From: Warburgia ugandensis
Lineage: Eukaryota; Streptophyta; Magnoliopsida; Canellales; Canellaceae
DNA: 64,000 bases
NCBI GenBank assembly: GCA_035236585.1
Contig: CP141139.1
Coordinates: 40,433,217 to 40,497,216, forward strand
Direction: 5' to 3'
Below, in pieces: positions 12,207 through 22,720 of the stretch. A program made the position numbers and the translations under genes. The notes under the pieces are model-generated. The model worked only from the letters and a program-made list of their open reading frames with translations, ran no database searches and was not told the origin of the DNA. Every line of letters starts with the position of its first letter. Positions within the stretch are counted from its first letter, which is position 1.

Positions 12207-12261
12207 AATGACTTATAATGCATTTTTAGAAATGGGCATGAACAAGATGCAGCAAGACATA
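12207..12261 (+). repeat. 55-bp direct repeat, copy 2
   Basis: Second copy of 11,755-11,809. It is the copy nearer to the recognisable part of the CACTA second gene, so it is more likely to be in the original position. Confidence 0.7.
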
Positions 12262-12699
12262 CATGCAGGCATACTAGTAAATGCTTTAAGATGTGTCTCT
12301 TGATTGTTGAATGGTAGTTGTAGTTGTTTACACAAAGCTAAATTATTCCAATCATGTTTATATGAGTGCAATTGAATGTGTATATAGATGTGCTATGTGA
12401 TGACTAGAATCATACAAGTTAACATTGCTTTGCTTATATCCTGATTTACTTAGAATCATAAAAGTTAACATTTCTTTACTTATAATCATGCAAATTAGTT
12501 TCTAGGTTTAATTTTAGGAAAGTCTAATTTTTGAAATATCTATTCTTTAGAAAGTTTCTATTTTCATGCATTTCTTATTTGATTTGCTTTTGGTTTGTTT
12601 GCCACATATGTCATGTCAGCTTGGTTTCTTGAAATAAATTACATGGCCTTTTTTTATATCATTGTTCTAATATCATTGTGTTCTTCTTTGTAATAATGA

Positions 12700-14318
12700 T
12701 GGAATAAGAAGAACATCAAGGTAAATATTGTGACCACAATGAAGAGCATGAACAAGAGGCCAACATGAGCACTCCACCAAAAAGAAAGGATAGAGGGCAA
12801 ACAACAATGGAAAAGGTTATCAAGAGAAAGTTGAAGGGAATTAAAGAAACTGTCTAATACAATAGCAAAGGGCAAGACATTGATGAGAGTGCACCTGCTT
12901 ATAGTAGTTTCCTCTGCTCTATAGTAAGAAGCATGGTTCCTATCATATTTGAGGATTGGAGACATGTGCCATCCTCGACAAAAGATTCAATATGGGAAAT
13001 GGTGAAGGTATGTAAACATAAAGTACAGGTATTATTTACATTATAACTTACCTTATTTTTCAAATATAGTAATTTGATGTGTACAACGGCCCTCAACTAA
13101 AGAAGATAATGTAGAAGTCCCACCTAACATTCCTCGATCCCTATGGTTAATCTATTGTTTTATCAACGATGATACCGCAGTCAATCCTATATGGATCAAG
13201 CAGGGAATGCTTGTTGAGGACATTATTGAAGTGCCACTTATGGTAAAGGACCAATTATGAGTTTACCTATGGAATCAACTCGAGTACCCACACATTATAT
13301 CCTACATAGGGTATATGCACATACTTGCTTATAAATCATTTAACATTTACATGTTATATTTTTATGGTATAGATAATAATTATTTATTTTATGTAGCTTC
13401 TAGAATGATGCAACTTGCCTTTTTGAGGATGAAGGTACACTTTACCAATTCCTTTACCTTGGCATCATTTCAAGAGCAGCAGAGCAATGGCTGATAGAGA
13501 GGTGTGTTCATGATATTTTACTAGGCTTCTTTCATTGCTCTCAAGGACAGGGCTTAATGATTCCCTACAATAACAAGTAAGTTTTAATTTTCTTATTTTC
13601 TTGCCAACTTATTCTATACTTAGGAATTTTCAACTTCCATTACAATTCATATGACTGTCTATGTAGGTCTCATTAGATGCTGCTTGTTTTGGATGTGCAT
13701 GGTGGACATGCTTTCTTTTTTTATTCTTGTGGATCGCACATCTGTCCCTCCCTCATAGAAACTATAAATAAGTAAGCATTTATTTTTTGCATGTGTTATG
13801 TTAGATAAGTAATTTATTATTCATCTATAATGCATTTGAAATTTAAATTTGTAGAGTTTAGCTTCAATGGGCAAATATCATCGAACATGTATACCGCCAA
13901 GAGTCACTTAGAAGAATGTCAAGGTATATGAAATAGTTAATTACTCTAAGTTATCACTAATTAAACCTACATTATTACAAATGATATTTATGGGTTCATT
14001 TTTGTTGTTCTTGTTCCACAGTGCCCTAAACAACAGTCCGATTGAGAGTGTGGGTATTATATTCTAAGATACATGAGGACCCTCATTTCCATAGTATTCC
14101 TGCCTCCCATTTAAGAAAGGTAGAACACTTTTTACTTTTCATAATCTTATATTTTTCTATATTTTTATGGATCTAGATGAAAAGTTTGAGCTTAATTAAA
14201 TATGTTGTGTTTTAGGCTGATGTGCTTTTTGAGTGGGCAAACAAGAAGAGTTGCTCTAAAGTAAATCTCAATGAAATACGAACTGAATGGGCTGATTATG
14301 TAATGAGTTTCAATTAGA
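12700..14318 (+). pseudogene. CACTA second gene: Transposase_24 plus Ulp1-type protease (decayed)
   Basis: The first part (about 12,780-13,010) matches the start of plant Transposase_24: SSFLCSIVRSMVP, then EDWRHVPSSTKDSIWEMV. It is followed by exons of a Ulp1/SENP-like (C48) cysteine protease, the SUMO-peptidase fold often carried by plant CACTA and MULE elements: 13,084-13,313; about 13,397-13,576, ending QGLMIPYNNK just before GTAAGT; 13,666-13,769 with the histidine region (SH-x-MLLVLDVHG); 14,021-14,119 with ECGYYILRYMR holding the nucleophile cysteine; and 14,215-14,318 with LNEIRTEWADYV. Intron-type GTAAGT and CAG signals separate the pieces. In-frame stops (including before ECGYY and in place of the W after SH) show it is not functional. 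What the protease does for transposons is not settled. Confidence 0.8.
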
Positions 14319-14413
14319 TCATTTAGAGTAACTACATGAACCTAAAATATATAATAAAGTAATTTGTTTTCATTCACTTGTGTGTTCATTTAAATTGTAT
14401 TATTTTCTTTGAA

Positions 14414-14414
<1 letters not shown>

Positions 14415-14444
<30 letters not shown>

Positions 14445-14505
14445 TGTATGTATGTATGTATGTATGTATGTATGTATGTATGTATGTATGTATGTATGTA
14501 TGTAT
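14415..14505. repeat. (ATGT)n microsatellite, about 22 units
   Basis: A pure tetranucleotide run of about 91 bases directly downstream of the Ulp1-type gene. The open frame across it on the minus strand is an artefact of the repeat. Confidence 0.96.
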
Positions 14506-14849
14506 TTTAAGCGATAAATGAGTGAAATTTTGGAGTGGGAATAAATGAGTATGGATGAAGTGAATTTAGAGCTTGTACATGAAGTAAATATGTGGTTATT
14601 GGTTTTCAATATATTCATTGAATTATATAACTTTTATCACATGAAGAATGAGAGGGTTACTTAGAATGTGGAAGTAAATGCCAATGTGTATGGATTTACA
14701 AATGAAGTGAATGTGGATGTTATAGAGAATGCGTGTATAATAGTTTCTTTTATAAATTATTTTCAAGATAGAAGCAGATGGATAATTATGAGTTTGAATG
14801 TTTTGTACCTATTGTAGATGTATTAGGTGTAACATTGTAAGAACAATTT

Positions 14850-15385
14850 GGGGTATCAAGAAATTTTTGGATGCATTTTGTATTGGATATTTGATTTCTC
14901 ATGTTTATAAAGACTGTTTGAAGTATTAGGTATATAGAATCTTTGTTATTAAATACATAGAATGTTTGTTATTAAATGTATACATAGGTGGTAGTGTATC
15001 AAGAAAGATGTTGATGCATTATAGTGGATGTTGGTTTCAAATGTGTATGGAGACTAAAGTATTAGGTGTATATGACATTAAGATTTTCATGTTTATAAAG
15101 ATTGTTTGAAGTATCAGTTGTATAGTATATTTGTTATTCAATAGATAGATAAGTGGTAATGTATTAAGAAAGATGTTGATGCATTATATTGGATGTTGGC
15201 TTTTCATGTTTGTGGAGATTGAAATATTAGGTGTATATGATGTTTGTTATCTAATGTATATAGGTAGTATTGTATCAAGAAGTGGATAAATTTTGTATTA
15301 GAATATGTTTTTAATGTTTATAAAGATTGTTTGAGTATCAGGTGTACATAGGTTGTTTGTTATTCAATTGTATATAGGTGGTTGA
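14850..15385 (+). repeat. Degenerate tandem repeat, about four units
   Basis: Units start GTATCAAGAAA (about 14,854, 14,996, about 15,165 and 15,272) and share GATGTTGATGCATTATA, CATGTTTATAAAGATTGTTTG, a TATCAGGTGTATA-like part, and end near TGTATATAGGTGGTAGT. Unit length varies from about 110 to 170 bases through internal losses. It lies between the CACTA second gene and the right palindrome array, so it is part of the element's 3' non-coding region. Confidence 0.75.
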
Positions 15386-15414
15386 GCTCGGATATAAAAT
15401 TGAAAAAAAAAAAA

Positions 15415-15965
15415 ATACACTTTTGAAGTCCTTTAAGGCTAAGGGACTTCAAAAGTATAGACTTTTGAAGTCGTTTAGTGTAGGCAACTTCAAAAGTCCA
15501 TAAGAAAAGGTTGGGCTTTTGAAGTCACTTAAGTAAAAACAACTTCAAAAGTCACCAACTTTAGAAGTCATTTATAGATAAGCATCTTTAAAAGTTCATA
15601 AAAAAAAGGTTGGACTTTTGAAGTCGCTTATATAAAATTGACTTCAAAAGTCACCAACTTTAGAAGGCGTTTAGGCTAAATGACTTCAAAATTCCATAAA
15701 AAAGGTTAGGCTTTCAAAGTCACTTAGTTAAAAATTACTTTTAAAGTTGGTAACTTTTGAAGTATTTTTTATATAAGCAACATCAAAAGTCAAATACATT
15801 TGAAATTGCTTAGATTAAATGACTTTAAAAGTTGGTGACCTTTAAAGTCATTTGCTTAAGGGACTTCAAAACTACTTCATTTAAAAGTCATTTACCTAAA
15901 TGACTTAAAAGATTTTGACTTTCCAAGTCAACTCAATAGAAATCGCATAGTAAAAGACTTCAATT
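15415..15965. repeat. Palindrome array at right side of CACTA element
   Basis: About 550 bases with more than a dozen copies of ACTTTTGAAGTC and its complement GACTTCAAAAGT, mostly as facing pairs separated by a few bases (for example 15,421-15,460 and 15,462-15,502). It uses mostly the TTTTGAAGTC variant, whereas the array at 890-1,530 uses mostly TTTTAAAGTC. Position after the second gene fits the 3' subterminal region of a CACTA element. Confidence 0.75.
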
Positions 15966-16560
15966 ATCCTTTCTAACCAACATTAAAAGCCTACTATCTA
16001 GTAATGTTCATTTATTCACATGCGTAGGTAATTTCTAATTTGCAAGTGGGTTAGTGCATGATATAGCTTTATACAGCTGAGCACTACCTCACTGTGGCTA
16101 CATTGTACGAAGCATTTTCTATCATGTTACATAATAGGTTGATGCATCCACACACTAAGCATGTGTGCATTACTACCACCCTCCAACTAGATGACCCCTA
16201 CCATTTCCTATAGGAGCGAACAATGTCCATACTATTAAGGATGCAATTGGATATCATGTAGCTTAGTAAGAGAGGTATATCAAAATAATGATTTCCAAGG
16301 TATGTATGGTATCAAAGCATCATGTTCAACAATAACTTTAATGCTCAGCTAAATTTTTAAATACTATTTGCATTGTAATGTTAACCAAAAGAAGCACAAG
16401 GTGCCATTGAGGGCGACTACTCCCCAACAACAAATTATGGCTTACCAATTTCCCTATCCCAGGTATTTATGTCTATTTTTAGGATAAAATTAAATCTGTT
16501 TAACTCTTCATATATATATATATATATATTCCTTACTAATTTTTGGAAAATTATATCTAC

Positions 16561-17240
16561 AGTATGGAGATCAAGTGCAGGTTCCACCCAACACACCTCC
16601 ATTCCCAAGAGGACTATACAGACTGATTAACAAATATATTGAAATCAGTTGTATAAGGATAGAGGCAGGTGTATTTGCACACGACGCTGTTAAGGTTCCA
16701 ATCATGAAGGAAGACCATATATAATATGGCTCAGTTGGAATACATGCACATCATTGTCTATATCGGGTATGTCTTATAATTACTCTATTAAGAATCAATT
16801 TGACATTACTTATTAACAGGACATAATAAGTATTTGACATTAAGTTTATGAAGGTCTTTGCATGATAAATTGCAAAGATTAGAGGTCAAGGGCATTTACA
16901 AATTCCTTGACCCTGCTATTGTCTCTGGCCCAAAGGACCATTTGCCCAAGGAGAAACAAATAGAAGATACCATACCTAGGTTCTTGGGTTCTAACAAGGG
17001 GCAGGCCTTACTGATTTCATACAATAGAGGGTAAGTTATTACATGTCTTGATACCATTCCACATAAACATTAATATCTATATAAGTTAACTTTGTCAAAT
17101 TTCAATTGATTGATTATGTATATAGGTCCCATTGGATGCTGCTAGTGTTGGATGGGGAGGAATTGTATTTTTTTTTATTCTTGTGAAGTGCACATTCCAG
17201 GCCCACTAATGGAATTGATCAATAAGTAAGTTTCACTTTT
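16561..17240 (+). pseudogene. Second Ulp1-type protease fragment from a CACTA element
   Basis: Better preserved than the upstream copy. Three exon-like pieces: about 16,561-16,765 (RGLYRLINKYIEIS, RIEAGVFAHDAVKVPIM), about 16,860-17,031 (YKFLDPAIVSGPKDHLP, ending LLISYNRG at GGTAAGTT), and about 17,126-17,228 (SHWMLLVLDGEELYF with the catalytic histidine, ending at GTAAGT). Splice signals lie at the same places as in the copy at 13,084-14,318, so both came from one gene model. Stops appear in the first and third pieces, and the exon with the nucleophile cysteine was not found before the copy ends near 17,475, next to an LTR-element fragment. It is on the same strand as the first copy, 3 kb downstream. 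Confidence 0.75.
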
Positions 17241-17479
17241 ATTTCGTTCATTATAGTAGTTGGATAACTAATAAATATCCTCTTTATTCATATATAATGC
17301 TTTTACTTATATATGTGTAGTCATCGTATAAATGGGCTGAGATGGAAAATATTAGTCATTTAGCAAAACTGACTTAAAAAAGGGTCAAGGTAAGGTTTAC
17401 TACTACTATAGTATAACCCTATAACCTAGACTTAGAATTACACATGATATTTAAACTATTAGTTGTTTGACTCTATCCA

Positions 17480-17790
17480 GTGGGAAGGAAATGGGTGGAC
17501 TTCGTTAATCTGCCCACAATAACGCATATCCTGTAATGTCTGCTTTCAATCCTCGGGGGGACCGACCATGAGATCCATGGTGATATGATACCATTTCAAC
17601 TCAAGATGGTCTAGTGTTTGAAACAACCATACAAGCCTTTGATGCTCAGCCTTGAGCTGTTGATAGGTCAAACATCGTGCTACACATTCACCCATGTCTC
17701 CCTTCATAATGTTCGACCAGAACTGTAGCTTTAAATCTTGATACATCAAACAGTGACTGGTGAGCATCCTAAAGTATCTCACATCTCAAA
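17480..17790 (-). mobile_element. Ty3/gypsy chromovirus-type integrase fragment
   Basis: The minus strand encodes part of an LTR-retrotransposon integrase: the zinc-binding region with CLTYQQLKAEHQRL, followed by the start of the core with LEWKW-like LELKWYHITMDL. This style belongs to the chromovirus lineages, not to the Athila-like element next door, so it is a separate insertion or fragment. Only about 300 bases are recognisable; the remainder is missing or beyond recognition. Fossil. Confidence 0.7.
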
Positions 17791-18255
17791 TCATCATAAA
17801 TTAAAGTTATCATAACTCTTTAATGCTTATAGGACTCATGTCATTTTTCTATCTTCTTCAAGCACTAAAAGTCGCTTCCAGTGCACACTATGATCATCTA
17901 TTTTACTTGTTAATAAATCATCATTTAGTTTACACTAATATCTTTCATATCCTCATATACATATACATTAACTTCCCACCTTCAAATGATTATCTAAATT
18001 TTCTATTAAAGTCTCTTGATTTTCATAAAATATGTTTACCTTCATAGGCATCATCTGCTTTCTCGCCTATTAGTATGGTGTATCTCAATCCCCTTTTTCT
18101 TCATACCTAGATAACTAACTGTCATTTGTTTAACTGTACATTTATTTTGGATAATTTTATAAATTGTTAATGATTCCACCTTGTCTCACTTCTAGTATCA
18201 ACAATACCTTTAAATCCTCATAACAGATGCTCAAAATGTCAATTTACTACCTTGA
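17791..18255. other. AT-rich stretch, nothing recognised
   Basis: Lies between the chromovirus-type fragment and the 3' side of the Athila-like polymerase. No motif, repeat or gene could be supported. Confidence 0.5.
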
Positions 18256-19504
18256 ATAAAATTTACTAAAACTGCAAAAGGTTAGCTTTCTTTCATCCTT
18301 TTGTCAAATGTTAGGTGCAAAATTGAGTTCAGCCTTTAGGCACTCAAATGCTTTCATACAATTCTTATCAAAGTCAAAATTTCCCTTCTTTGGAAGTAAA
18401 TTACATATAGGTGTACAAATTTTGCTAAAATCTTTGATAAATGACATTATAAAATCCAGTGTGGCCTAAAAATGAACGGATTTCCTTTACTATCCTAAGA
18501 GGGGGAAGATTAGAAATAAGATCAACATTGGATTTATCAACTTCTATGCCATTATGTGATATTATCTATCCTAAAACAATTCCACTTTTTATAATAAGAT
18601 GGCATTTTTCCTAGTTCTACACAAGATTTTTCTCTTGGCACCTTTCTAATTCCAAGCCTAGGTGGGGAAAGAATTCTTCAAAAGATGATCCAAATACTAA
18701 AATTTCATCTATAAACACCTCTAAGGATCTTTTGACCATATCTAAAAAGATACTCATCATACACCTTCGAAAAGTTATATGTTCATTACATAGCCCAAAA
18801 GGCATGTGTCTCTAGGCGAAAGTTCCAAAAGGACAAGTAGTCTTCTTTTATCCCTCTAGTGCTATTAAAATTTTGTTATACCCCAAAATATCCATCTAGA
18901 AAATAATAGTACTCATTTGGCCGACCTTTCAAGCATTTGGTCAATAAAAGGTAGAGGAAAGTGGTCGTTTCTCATGACTGGTTCAATTTTTTTAGTCAAA
19001 ACAAATTCTCCACCCAGTGGCCATGTAGGTAGGGACTAGCTTATTATCCTCATTTTTCACTACAGTGACACCTGATTTCTTGGGTACAACTTGAACTAGG
19101 CTGATCCAAGAAATATTTGAAATGGGATAAATTATTCCAATGTCAAGCAATTTAAGTACCTTTGTTTTGACTACTTCTTTCATATTAGGGTTTAGTCTCC
19201 TTTGCATCTTTCTAGATGGTTTAGCATTATCTTCTAAGTGAATTCTATGCATGTAAATGGTAGGGTTAATTCTCTTAAGGTCTACTATCGACCTCCCTAT
19301 AGCTGTCCTATGTTCTCTAAGAGCATTAAGTAGCTTACCCTCATATTCTTTGTTTAAGTCAAAACCAATTATTATAGACAAGGTCTTAAATGGACCTAAA
19401 AATACATATTTCAAGCTATAAGAAAATGGTTTTAGGTCAAGAGTAGGGGATATCTTAGTTGATGGTATGCCACTACTTATGCCTGGAAGTATCAAAGGTT
19501 CCAT
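18256..19504 (-). mobile_element. Athila-like reverse transcriptase / RNase H remnant
   Basis: Part of the minus-strand Athila-like element. The upstream end contains LREHRTAIGRSIVDLKRINP and MHRIHLEDNAKP, then QRRLNPNMKEVVK and VQVVPKKSGVTVVKNE, all typical of the Athila polymerase start. Further on come MPFGLCNEHITFRRCMMSIF and VFIDEILVFGSSFEEF (the D-D active-site region in its Athila form), then the start of RNase H near 18,256-18,400. A fossil with several breaks. Confidence 0.85.
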
Positions 19505-19969
19505 TTTACCTTTCCCTCTAGAAGTGTCTAAAATTGGCAGGGTATCTAATAGTGAATTTACTTCATTGATGGACTTGTCTATGTCAAATTCGCATTAAAA
19601 TAATAAAAACAGGCTTCTAGTAGATCGAAGTGGGAGAATATAAGGAAAGTACCATGGATTAGACTCTTAATCATGTTGACCTCATACGTATCTTTAGAAT
19701 CTATATGTTGTTTGGCATTAAAGATGCTCAACTTAATCTTCATATTTCCAAGGACAATTTCATGACACTCTTCTTACACTTTACAATTGCATTAGATGTG
19801 GCCAAGAACAGCCATTCCAAAATTACTAGTATTTGACTACTAGGATCGGCCATAGGTTGGGTGTCTAAAACTAAAAATTCTATAGGGAATAGAAGTCTTT
19901 AACCTGTGTCAAGACATCTTATACCACACCACAGGGAATTTTCACTAGTCTATATGCTAATTGCAATGT
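19505..19969 (-). mobile_element. Athila-like protease-to-polymerase linker (second half)
   Basis: Weak but continuous similarity to the Athila segment between protease and polymerase (LQLAYRLVKIPCGVV-like, at the high-coordinate end). It is the direct continuation of the protease that lies beyond the inserted LARD-like element at 28,986. Confidence 0.6.
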
Positions 19970-19974
19970 GGTGG
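19970..19974. other. Target duplication GGTGG, left
   Basis: GGTGG directly before the TGTGACG terminus at 19,975; repeated at 28,981-28,985. Five bases is the usual size for Ty3/gypsy insertions. Confidence 0.92.
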
Positions 19975-22720
19975 TGTGACGACCCGAGTTTTCTCATGCA
20001 TTTTTAAATGAAAAATCTAAACTCCTAAGGCGGGATCCCTATTTAAAAAAAAAAAAAAAACAATGCAATGTAGCAGAAAAATCTTTTGTTTTAATCTCAT
20101 TTTGAAAACCCTGAGTGTCATTTGCTTTCACAATACTCAAACTAGTTTTTGAAAAACTCTATGGGGTCATAAATTTTTCCCCAGGTCTATCCAGTCACAA
20201 CACACAGCCCAACTGTAAATAAATACATGTCCAAAGGGTTGAGAGTTTACTTACATGTATAATTGTCTCCTTTTTAATTCACTTGCTGGTAGCACTAATA
20301 TCTCCTGAGGCGTCTTCTATTTGTGAGTGGAACTATCCTGAAAAATGTTAAGGATAGGGTGAGTATATACTATACTCAGTAGGAGTCTATCACTACTAGT
20401 TTTGCAATGCATGCTATGTTTAAAATTATATGCTCTTAAAAACATGTGCATGTTTGAACAATCACGTTCAATATCGATATTAAAAACCACTATCGAATTG
20501 AAATAATAACAACTAAAGAATCGCATAATCCAAGTCGAAAGTATCATATATATATCATAACATAATGATATGCATAATATGCTCAACTGAATCCAACTCA
20601 TGGATATCTGGTATGGTCGACCAACCTCATGTCATGCCATATGCAATGCAAATAAATCCTCAAACCATAGGGTCCAACTATGCCCACAACCTCGCCGCTG
20701 TGTGGTCCTCGGGTACCTAAGGACACAGGGTCATATGCCTCCACGGGACATATGACACTTCGACCCAGTGCCGTGACACCAGTGGTAGCCCCTTGTACCA
20801 CATGCACTCAAAGCAGGGACGTTACCCCTTCTTTTTGGGCATGGTACCCATCCACCTAATAGTGGTAAAGGCTGAAGGCCAATCCAAACCTCTCGGCATA
20901 GCGCCCACTAGCTTATCAGCCCAAATCATATTAGATCAAACCAGCGAAAACCTCTTTTTTAAAACCTGTCCTCTTTGTGTCCCTCACAACTGCCTACCCA
21001 GCGTCTTTTGGGCACACCAGCGTCTTTTGGTAACCCTTAAGGACATGCAATCTTTCAAAAACTCAATGCTCACAAATCATGTAATATATGCATTTGTATG
21101 CAAAACATATCTATGCATAATGTATATGCAATCATTTGCAAAACATATCTATGCATAATGTATATGCAATTATTTACAAAACATATCTATGCATAAAGCA
21201 TTTATCATATGTATGCTGGATTAAGTCATGCTAAACAAGTTATATAATTTATACTTAAAACATGTATAAAACAATCATGGCTCCTTTAAAAAGTCTAGTA
21301 GTGATAGAGCACCTACCTCAAAATCTCCTAAAGTCACGTCCTTTATCACTTCAACCTATCCTTGGGTCTCATTTATAAACCCCTAGGTATGAATGGATAC
21401 AAGGAGTCCTTATTAATTTTAATCTATTTAGGCATTAGATTGTTAGCTCTACCTATTGGGTCCAAGGTCCTTGCCTAATTCATTGCCAGGCTAGATCCTA
21501 TGATATGGATCTACTTTCCAATAGTTAAACTCTGTAGTTTATCCTTTAATCCTAATTTTTAAAGTCTCATTGGGTCTGCGTGTCCCAGTTCCCAAGACAC
21601 TCGTGCATCCTGGTTGGACCGCGACTGCCTCACGTGCATGCGTGCCTAAAGGCTGTGCCAAGGATCACGTTTTGCACGCGCACATGCATGCTCAAGTGAC
21701 GCGCATCATCGCATGGATGCACCTTATAGCATGGCGCGTCTCAGCTCCCAAGACACCCCGTGCACCCTGGTCGAGCCAGGACCCGTGCCCCATGTCGCGC
21801 ACGCACATGAAAGCCGCACCTGGGACAATGTATGCACTGTCGTACACCTGGAACCCGTCCCAAGGACCCAGTCCCAGGTGCCCGTAGTGCTTGGCGTCCT
21901 TGGGACTCCTGGTTCATGCAAGGCCGGCCCAAGCCGGATTGGAGTGTTTTTCCGGCCAAGAACCCGTCTGGAAAACGACCGGAAAGGATCAGATCTGGCA
22001 TGGATCTGGCCTGGGGGAAGCAAACAAAGAGTAAGGGAAGAGAAATGGCTTACTTGGGAAGCCCCTTTTTCCGGTGGGTTTGCCTGCTTGCCGGGAAGCT
22101 CGAAGAAGGGGGAAAATTGTCATTTTGTTGCAACCAAATGAGGAAAAGGGGAATGGGGAGATGGGTAAAGGAATGGCCAGCCAGACTTAGCCTAGCCGTT
22201 GCCAGAAACACAGAGGGATGGGTTTCTAGTTTTTGTCAGAAACCCCAGTCCCAAATGACTAGAAAAACGCCGAAAAACTTGGTTTTTGAAGAGGGGGAGA
22301 TGGGGATTTATAGAGGGGTGAAGGCGGTGCCCCTCAATGGCAGTGCCGCCATGGTGGTGGCAGATCCCTCTAGAAAAATTGGGATTTAGGGTTTCTGGAG
22401 GGTTCTTGAGGTTGAAGACGACAAGGGGTGCCATTATCAAAAAGGCCCCTGCGTTTTTTGTCCTTTTTCGTTTTTTTGTTTTTTTGTTTAATTTCTAGAA
22501 ATACCCCTATCTTTAAATGGCTGTAACTTATTCATACGAACTCCGTTTTAGGTGATTTTTGAGGCATTGGATTCCATTTTTCGAGTAGAATCTAATGGTA
22601 CTAAGTTCCCTCACAAATTCCTTAGTTTACTATTTTAAATAAAATCAAACATTCAACATAGTTCATGTCCTATAAGATGTCCAATTTTGTCAAAATAGTG
22701 TAAATTGCTCGGGCATTACG
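19975..22720 (-). repeat. Left (3') LTR of LARD-like element
   Basis: 2,746 bp, from TGTGACGACCC to GGGCATTAC, homologous along its length to 26,169-28,980 and to the solo LTR at 8,752-11,258 on the other strand. It contains a short AT-rich part (about 20,520-20,580) and a GC-rich central part (about 21,560-22,400) with fortuitous open frames. Confidence 0.93.

Larger units (their letters stand above)
2398..15965 (+). mobile_element. CACTA (En/Spm) DNA transposon, decayed, with later insertions
   Basis: Palindrome arrays of one motif family bracket this stretch at 2,398-2,590 and 15,415-15,965. Between them, on the plus strand, lie the two genes typical of plant CACTA elements: TNP2 (3,038-6,370) and a Transposase_24/Ulp1 gene (12,700-14,318). 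The middle (about 6,560-12,200) has been enlarged by duplications and by LTR sequences, including a solo LTR. The genes contain stops and frame changes, so the element could move only with proteins supplied by a relative. No matching CACTA termini with a 3-bp target duplication were found, so the outer limits are those of the arrays and the true ends may be further out. A single element is inferred from order and orientation; two fused elements are possible. Confidence 0.65.

Noticed and set aside
21570-22389. Overlapping open frames of up to 185 codons on the plus strand, with a matching set at 27,808-28,547 (up to 229 codons)
   Set aside because: They lie in the GC-rich centre of the two LTRs of the LARD-like element, antisense to it, overlap on several frames and match no family. 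Low stop density from base composition explains them.
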